Positions 58,539-64,000 of a stretch of 64,000 nt of DNA are shown here, in pieces. The position numbers and the translations under genes are program-made. The DNA is from JABFRG01 sp046351415 (GTDB taxonomy: Bacteria > Myxococcota_A > Polyangia > Polyangiales > Polyangiaceae), in contig JAXLYO010000005.1 of the NCBI GenBank assembly GCA_046351415.1, positions 62,001 through 126,000 of the forward strand. Reading direction: 5' to 3'. The first letter of the stretch is position 1, and the number at the start of each line of letters is the position of its first letter. The notes below the pieces were generated by a model. The model worked only from the letters and a program-made list of their open reading frames with translations, was not told the DNA's origin and did no database searches.

Positions 58539-61031
58539 ATGTCCATGTCCACCTCGAGCGCGCCCAGGAATCCTCCGACCCTTCCCCAAAAGACCCGCGT
58601 CGTCGTCATCGGCGGCGGCATCATCGGGACCTCTGTGGCCTACCACCTCGCGCACATGGGCTGGAAAGACGTCGTGCTCCTCGAGCGTGATCGCCTGACG
58701 AGCGGCACGACGTGGCACGCCGCGGGTCTCATGGTGACGTTCGGGTCGACCTCCGAGACATCGACAGAGATGCGCAAATACACGCGCGACCTCTACAGCC
58801 GGCTCGAAGCAGAAACGGGCCTCACCGCGGGCTTCAAGCCGGTCGGGTTCATCGAGGTTGCCACGGAAGCCGATCGCCTCGAAGAGTACCGTCGCGTCTC
58901 CGCGTTCAATCGCTACTGCGGCGTCGACGTCCACGAAATCTCGCCGGGCCAAGTGAAGGAACTCTTCCCGCTCGCCAACGTCGACGACGTTCTCGCCGGC
59001 TTCTACGTCAAAGAAGATGGACGCACCAATCCGGTCGACGCGACCATGGCGATGGCCAAAGGCGCAAAGATGCAAGGTGCAACCATCTTGGAAGAAGTGG
59101 CGGTCACCGACGTCCTCAAGAAAAATGGCCGCGTCTCGGCCGTCGTGACGGAGTACGGCACCATCGAGTGCGAATACGTCGTCAACTGCACCGGCATGTG
59201 GGCACGGCAGCTCGGTGCGAAGACGGGCATCAACATCCCGCTGCAGGCCGCGGAGCACTATTACCTCATCACCGATCGCATCAAAGGCATGCACGGTGAG
59301 CTCCCCGTCCTCGAGGACCCGAGTTCCTACGGCTACTTCCGCGAAGAAGGCGGCGGTCTCATGGTCGGCATGTTCGAACCGGTGTGTGCGCCGTGGAACA
59401 TCCAGGGCATTCCGAACGACTTTTCGTTCGGCGAGATCTCCCCCGACTGGGACCGCATGGGCCCCTATCTCGAAAAGGCCATGAAGCGCGTGCCCATCTC
59501 TCTCGAGTCGGGTGTTCGCAAGTTCTTTTGTGGCCCGGAGAGCTTCACCCCCGACCTCCAGCCCTGCGTCGGAGAGGCGCCCGAGTGTCGCGGGTACTTC
59601 GTGGCAGCGGGTCTCAACTCGATCGGCATTCTGACCGGCGGTGGGCTCGGTCGCGTCCTCGCCCATTGGATCATCACGGGCCAACCCGACGTCGACATCA
59701 CGGGCTTCAACATCGATCGGCTGCACACGTATCAGACGAACCCGGAATACCGAAAGACGCGCACTGTCGAGTCGCTCGGCATGGTTTACCAATGCCACTA
59801 CCCGACGCGTTCCATGGAGACGGCCCGCGGCGCGAAGAAGTCCGCCATCCACGACCGCCTCGCCGAGCGCGGCGCATACTTCAAGGACGTGAGCGGTTGG
59901 GAAGGTCCCGACTGGTACGCGCCCGAAGGCAAAGAGGCGAAGGTCGAAAAGCTCTCGTGGGGTCGCCAGAATTGGTTCCCGTACTGGGAGGCAGAGCACA
60001 AGGCGGCGCGCGAAGGCGTCATCTTGATGGACATGTCGTTCATGGCGAAGTTCCTCGTCCAAGGGCGCGACGCGGGCAAGGTGCTCAACTGGATTTCCGC
60101 AAACAACGTGGATGGCGCCGAAGGGTTGGTCACCTACACGCAGTGGCTGAACAAGGGAGGCACGCTCGAAGCAGACCTCACGGTCACGAAGCTCGGCGCC
60201 GAGAAGTATTGGGTCGTCGCCTCCGACACGGCGCATCGACACGCCGAGACGTGGATGAAGCGCGCCATCGAAGACATGAATGCCCACGCGTTCGTCACCG
60301 ACGTGACGTCCGGCTACGCGCAGATCAACATCCAAGGCCCCCGGTCTCGCGAGCTCATGCAAGCGGTGACGAGCGCCGACATGTCGAACGATGCCTTCCC
60401 GTTCCGCGGCGCAAAAGAGATCGACATCGGATTTGCGCGCGCGCTCTGCATCCGCATCACGTACTTGGGCGAGCTCGGCTACGAGCTCTACATTCCGACC
60501 GAGCAAGCCATGCACGTGTACGAGCGGCTGGTGGAAGCGGGCAAGCCGCTTGGCCTCGTGCACGCGGGTCTCAAGGCGCTCGCGAGCCTGCGCATGGAAA
60601 AGGGCTATCGCGACTATGGTCACGACATCGACAACACCGACTCCGTGCTCGAGGCAGGTCTCGGCTTCGCGGTCGACTTGAAGAAGGAAGGCGGCTTCCT
60701 CGGCAAAGAGGCCGTGCTCGCGAAGAAAGCCGCGGGACATCTCAAGAAGCGGCTCGTCCAAGTCCTCGTGAAGGACCCGGAGCCCATGATGTTCCACGCA
60801 GAGATCGTCCGTCGCGATGGCCGCGCTGTCGGCTACATCCGCGCGGCATCCTACGGCTTCACCCTCGGGGGTGCCGTCGGTCTTGCCATGGTCGACAACG
60901 GGGGCGAGCCCATCGATGCGAAGTGGCTCGAATCCGGCACATGGGAGGTCGAAATCGCGAGCAAGCGGTATCCGGCGGTTGCGTCGTTGAAACCGCTGTT
61001 CGATCCCGAGAACAAGAAGATCAAGTGCTGA
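58539..61031 (+). CDS. FAD-dependent dimethylglycine/sarcosine dehydrogenase-type enzyme
   Basis: 830 aa. The FAD domain starts TRVVVIGGGIIGTSVAYHLA with GxGxxG; SGTTWHAAGLMVTFGSTSET contains the His that carries covalent FAD in dimethylglycine and sarcosine dehydrogenases. The DAO-type fold continues to about 400 (GLNSIGILTGGGLGRVLAHW). A GcvT-like folate domain (about 430-720: DMSFMAKFLVQGRDAGKVLN, NIQGPRSRELMQAVTS, GELGYELYIPTEQ) and GcvT C-terminal domain (to 815) complete it. Reaction: oxidative demethylation of dimethylglycine or sarcosine, passing formaldehyde to tetrahydrofolate. The human PDPR and related proteins share this architecture. It is monocistronic. Confidence 0.9.
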   Translation: MSMSTSSAPRNPPTLPQKTRVVVIGGGIIGTSVAYHLAHMGWKDVVLLERDRLTSGTTWHAAGLMVTFGSTSETSTEMRKYTRDLYSRLEAETGLTAGFKPVGFIEVATEADRLEEYRRVSAFNRYCGVDVHEISPGQVKELFPLANVDDVLAGFYVKEDGRTNPVDATMAMAKGAKMQGATILEEVAVTDVLKKNGRVSAVVTEYGTIECEYVVNCTGMWARQLGAKTGINIPLQAAEHYYLITDRIKGMHGELPVLEDPSSYGYFREEGGGLMVGMFEPVCAPWNIQGIPNDFSFGEISPDWDRMGPYLEKAMKRVPISLESGVRKFFCGPESFTPDLQPCVGEAPECRGYFVAAGLNSIGILTGGGLGRVLAHWIITGQPDVDITGFNIDRLHTYQTNPEYRKTRTVESLGMVYQCHYPTRSMETARGAKKSAIHDRLAERGAYFKDVSGWEGPDWYAPEGKEAKVEKLSWGRQNWFPYWEAEHKAAREGVILMDMSFMAKFLVQGRDAGKVLNWISANNVDGAEGLVTYTQWLNKGGTLEADLTVTKLGAEKYWVVASDTAHRHAETWMKRAIEDMNAHAFVTDVTSGYAQINIQGPRSRELMQAVTSADMSNDAFPFRGAKEIDIGFARALCIRITYLGELGYELYIPTEQAMHVYERLVEAGKPLGLVHAGLKALASLRMEKGYRDYGHDIDNTDSVLEAGLGFAVDLKKEGGFLGKEAVLAKKAAGHLKKRLVQVLVKDPEPMMFHAEIVRRDGRAVGYIRAASYGFTLGGAVGLAMVDNGGEPIDAKWLESGTWEVEIASKRYPAVASLKPLFDPENKKIKC

Positions 61032-61259
61032 CCCGTTCCTGGCCTCGTTCATCCCTCGGCTGAATCGCGCGGGGCGCGGGGCGCGCCGAGTGGTCTAAGC
61101 GGAGAATCGCGCTTCCCCGAGCGAGGACACGCAACTTCCAGTGAGCATCGAGCGATGGGCTAGCGTCCTCCGGGAGCCGCATTGCGTGTCATCCGGAGGT
61201 GGCACGCACGATCGCCGCGACAACCATCGCCCTGTCACTGTACACTCGTTCCGTTCCGC

Positions 61260-63290
61260 ATGCCCGCGACCCGTCTCCACTCCCTTCTTTCCGACGTGTT
61301 CGGCCACGATGGGTTTCGCCCGTCGCAGGAAGAGGTCTGTCACGCAGCCGCGGTCGGGCGCGATGTGCTCCTCGTCATGCCGACGGGCGCCGGCAAGTCA
61401 CTCTGCTATCAGCTGCCGGGCCTGGCGCGGCGCACGCACGCGGGCAACGTGGGCGCGACGCTGGTCGTGAGTCCGCTCCTCTCGCTCATCGAAGATCAGG
61501 TGCACAAGCTGCGGGCGCTCGGCATCGAGGCCGACCGCATCCATTCTGGGCTCACGCGCGAAGCATCGCGTGAAGTGTGCCGGCGCTACTTGAACAACGA
61601 GCTCGCGTTCCTGTTCGTGGCGCCCGAGCGACTCTCCGTCCCGGGGTTCGTCGAAATGCTGGCCAAACGCCCGCTCGCGCTCGTCGCGATCGACGAGGCC
61701 CACTGCATCAGCCAATGGGGACACGACTTCCGACCCGAGTACCGCATGCTCGGTTCGCGGCTCCCGATGTTGCGACCCGCGCCCGTCGTTGCACTCACCG
61801 CGACCGCGACGCCGAGCGTCCAAGATGACATCGCCAAGCAGCTCGGCTTCGCGGAGAGCGACCGCTTCATTCGCGGGTTCCGTCGTCACAATCTCTTCAT
61901 CGAGGCCCTTCCCCTCTCACCATCGCGCCGCGTCGAGGCCATTCGTGCGCTCCTGCGGGACAAGGAGCGAAGGCCCGCCATCGTCTACGCGAACGCGAGG
62001 CGTGATACGGAGGCCATCGCGCAGGGCCTGAAGAAGAGCATGCACGTCGAGGCCTACCACGCGGGCATGCAGAAGTCGGATCGCGAGGAAGTGCAGCAGC
62101 GGTTCGCCAAGGGCACTCTCGATGTCGTCGTCGCAACCGTTGCCTTCGGCATGGGCATCGACAAGGCGAACATTCGCACCGTCATTCATGCGGGTTTGCC
62201 CGCCAGTGTAGAAGGCTACTACCAGGAGATCGGGCGCGCCGGACGCGACGGAGACCCCGCCCACGCTGTCCTGCTCTACGGGTACGGCGACCGCCGCACG
62301 CACGAGTTCTTGCTCTCGCGGAGCTACCCCGAGCTCGACGTGCTCGACAAGATCGTGTCGCTCATCAAGAGAAAGCCCCTCAGCCGAGACGACCTCCGCG
62401 ATCGCGCCAAGCTCGAAGACGAAGTGTTCGAGCGCGCGCTCGAGCAATTGTGGGTACACGGCGGCATCACGTTCGACGAAAACGACGAGGTCACCCGAAG
62501 CGGAAGCGACTACACCAAGTCGTACCTCGCGCAGCGCGAAGCGAGGCAGATCGGCCTTCGCGCCATCTACACGTTTGCAGAACGAAGCGCATGTCGCATG
62601 GCTGCGCTCGTCTCGCATTTCGGCGACACGAAAGACACGCACGGTGCATGCGGCAACTGCGACGCGTGCCGTGAAGCGGGCTGCATTGCCCGGGATTTCC
62701 GTGCTCCCAGCGAGGAAGAAGCACGCATTGCTCAGCGCATTCTCGCGCTCCTCGACGGCAAGAGTCGTGCGTTGGGTCAAGTGGTCAAAGCGCTCGAGCC
62801 AGCTTCGCGCGACACGGTGTCTCATGTCATCGAGGCGATGGTGCGCGGCGGTCAACTTTCGGCAGAGCAAGCGAGCTTCGAACGAGACGGCGAGCGCGTG
62901 AGCTTCGTGCGCCTGCGTTCCCTTTCTTCGTCGGACGACGCGGCTCCGGAGAGCCTTCGCATGGGCGCGGGTATGAAGGAAAGCAGCGCGCGCACACGCA
63001 GCCGCACGCGCGACAAGGGAACATCCGTCCGGACGCGCCGTACGCGTACCGAAGAAGTGCGCACGCCGGTCGACCTCGCCCTCCGCGATTGGCGCAAAGA
63101 GATCGCCAAAGATCGCCGCATCCCGGCGTTCCGCGTCCTCACGGACCGCGCCCTCCACGAGATCGTGACCGCTCTTCCCGTGGACATGGGGCAGCTTCGC
63201 AACTGCCAGGGCGTAGGGCCCTTGACGACGCAAACCTACGGTCCTGACATCCTCCGCATCATTCGCGATCACGGAAGCTCCGCCACTTGA
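61260..63290 (+). CDS. recQ: ATP-dependent DNA helicase RecQ
   Basis: 676 aa from the ATG at 61260; a longer in-frame ORF to 61182 has no ribosome site. Helicase motifs: MPTGAGKSLCYQLPGLARRT (Walker A), VVSPLLSLIEDQV, LVAIDEAHCISQWGHDFR (DEAH plus aromatic-rich loop), VVALTATATPSVQDDI, YHAGMQKSDREEVQQRF, TVAFGMGIDKANIRTVIHAG and YYQEIGRAGRDG. The RQC zinc-binding Cys are in CRMAALVSHFGD and CGNCDACREAG. A basic, Arg/Thr-rich linker (about 580-620) precedes the HRDC domain near the C-terminus. Function: 3'-5' DNA unwinding in recombination and repair. The chloride-channel gene starts by a TTG overlapping the stop. Confidence 0.95.
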   Translation: MPATRLHSLLSDVFGHDGFRPSQEEVCHAAAVGRDVLLVMPTGAGKSLCYQLPGLARRTHAGNVGATLVVSPLLSLIEDQVHKLRALGIEADRIHSGLTREASREVCRRYLNNELAFLFVAPERLSVPGFVEMLAKRPLALVAIDEAHCISQWGHDFRPEYRMLGSRLPMLRPAPVVALTATATPSVQDDIAKQLGFAESDRFIRGFRRHNLFIEALPLSPSRRVEAIRALLRDKERRPAIVYANARRDTEAIAQGLKKSMHVEAYHAGMQKSDREEVQQRFAKGTLDVVVATVAFGMGIDKANIRTVIHAGLPASVEGYYQEIGRAGRDGDPAHAVLLYGYGDRRTHEFLLSRSYPELDVLDKIVSLIKRKPLSRDDLRDRAKLEDEVFERALEQLWVHGGITFDENDEVTRSGSDYTKSYLAQREARQIGLRAIYTFAERSACRMAALVSHFGDTKDTHGACGNCDACREAGCIARDFRAPSEEEARIAQRILALLDGKSRALGQVVKALEPASRDTVSHVIEAMVRGGQLSAEQASFERDGERVSFVRLRSLSSSDDAAPESLRMGAGMKESSARTRSRTRDKGTSVRTRRTRTEEVRTPVDLALRDWRKEIAKDRRIPAFRVLTDRALHEIVTALPVDMGQLRNCQGVGPLTTQTYGPDILRIIRDHGSSAT

Positions 63291-64000
63291 GCGCGGCCCC
63301 GGTCGCCGGCCGCTTCTTGCGGGATGTGGGGGGCGCGGCCGTCGTGGGAGCCTGCTCCGGCATCCTTTCCGCGGCTTTTCTGCTCCTCCTCGATCGGGCG
63401 ACGCAGCTTCGGCTCACGCACGAGTGGCTCGTCTACCTCCTTCCTCTCGCAGGCCTCGTCTTGGGTTTCGTCTACGACCGCGCTGGCAAAGTGGTGCGCG
63501 GAGGAACGAGCGTCATCATCGAAGCGACGCACGACTCTTCCGTCGAAATCCCGCTGAAGATGGCCCCGCTCGTTCTCCTCGGGACCCTCCTCACGCATGC
63601 GTTCGGGGGAAGTGCGGGTCGCGAGGGCACCGCAGTGCAAATGGGCGGCAGTGTAGCCGCTGCATTCGCAAGGCGCTTTCGACTCGATACCGGGGGAACA
63701 CGCACGCTGATCCTCGCGGGCATGGCAGGCGGGTTTGGCTCCGTATTCGGAACGCCATGCGCCGGCGCCATTTTCGCGATCGAAGTGGTTTGTGTCGGCC
63801 GGCCGGCGTGGGGCGCCATCGTCCCTGCCTTCGTCGCATCGTTCGTGGGTGACTTCGTCAGCCATCGGTGCGGCGTCGTTCACACGGCTTACCCCCACGT
63901 CATGGCGCCTGCCTTGTCTCTGTCGCTCCTCCCGAAGCTCGTCGTCCTTGGCTTGGCTATGGCGCTCATCGGCGTCGTCTTCGAGCGACTGACCAAGGGC
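63287..64000 (+). CDS. ClC-type chloride channel or transporter, N-terminal part
   Basis: The frame from the TTG at 63287, overlapping the recQ TGA by three bases, stays open to the window end (238 codons). Membrane segments occur at about 12-35 (AAVVGACSGILSAAFLLLLD), 45-65 and later. The family selectivity motif is clear as HAFGGSAGREGTAVQMGGSV (GREGxxVQ), with GMAGGFGSVFGTPCAGAIFA following, and SVIIEATHDSSVEIPLKMAP before it. ClC proteins pass chloride or fluoride, or exchange them for protons. The C-terminal half lies outside the window. A TTG start in this context is plausible but not certain. Confidence 0.85.
   Translation, partial: MSAAPVAGRFLRDVGGAAVVGACSGILSAAFLLLLDRATQLRLTHEWLVYLLPLAGLVLGFVYDRAGKVVRGGTSVIIEATHDSSVEIPLKMAPLVLLGTLLTHAFGGSAGREGTAVQMGGSVAAAFARRFRLDTGGTRTLILAGMAGGFGSVFGTPCAGAIFAIEVVCVGRPAWGAIVPAFVASFVGDFVSHRCGVVHTAYPHVMAPALSLSLLPKLVVLGLAMALIGVVFERLTKG

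Noticed and set aside
58461..61052. Minus-strand open frame of 863 codons
   Set aside because: It covers the same stretch as the dimethylglycine-dehydrogenase-type gene, which has clear FAD and folate motifs.

Overview
The window is a 64 kb chromosomal segment with high GC content and almost continuous coding sequence. It probably comes from a myxobacterium (Myxococcota, Polyangiales-like). This is inferred from the gene content: many short lipoproteins with Ser/Gly/Asp-rich linkers and Cys-rich tails, a Ser/Thr kinase fused to an AAA ATPase region, FHA and AgmX/PglI proteins, three ECF sigma factors with membrane partners, an NtrC-type activator, an alpha-2-macroglobulin homologue and an EGF/LamG surface lipoprotein. 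I see no tRNA, rRNA, CRISPR array, prophage or intact transposase gene.

Layout. 0-9 kb: the end of a CPBP protease; a coupled three-gene set (two small low-complexity proteins and an esterase-like lipoprotein); a Nu-type glutathione transferase; a Cys-rich lipoprotein; an ECF sigma factor set; a PAS-GGDEF-EAL protein; and inorganic pyrophosphatase. 9.5-16 kb: two small heat-shock proteins, an SCP-2 lipid carrier, an AMACR-like CoA transferase, a zinc-ribbon kinase-ATPase and an APP1-like phosphatase. 16-24.8 kb: an alpha-2-macroglobulin gene whose 3' third is broken by frameshifts, divergent from a TPR/gluzincin peptidase, then adenosine deaminase. 24.8-31.6 kb: lipoproteins, a CCA-type HD protein, a second ECF sigma set, a DUF4920 lipoprotein and SppA.

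31.6-34.7 kb holds the least expected structure: three copies of a 115-116 bp element with 13-14 bp terminal inverted repeats. Two copies are direct and preceded by 44-46 bp iterations of the left end; the third is inverted. The copies bracket two lipoprotein genes. 34.7-42 kb: a double-FHA protein, an operon of TPR protein, response regulator, histidine kinase and a signal-peptidase-like protein that lacks the catalytic lysine, then a PilZ protein and a third ECF sigma/FecR pair. 42-50.8 kb: thiolase, MBL-fold hydrolase, secreted alpha/beta hydrolase, TauE-like exporter, many lipoproteins, an array of imperfect hairpin repeats, and an Mpo1-like protein. 51-57 kb: an AgmX/PglI protein, then an NtrC-type regulator co-transcribed with a formylglycine-enzyme-like lipoprotein and divergent from an EGF/LamG lipoprotein. 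57-64 kb: a DUF3052-like protein, a membrane protein, a dimethylglycine/sarcosine dehydrogenase-type enzyme, RecQ and the start of a ClC channel.

Recurring themes are envelope and secreted proteins with coupled regulators, lipid/acyl-CoA and one-carbon enzymes, and signalling proteins. Start sites were chosen from ribosome-binding-like sequences, signal peptides and overlaps. Domain calls rest on motifs visible in the translations, because no database search was possible.
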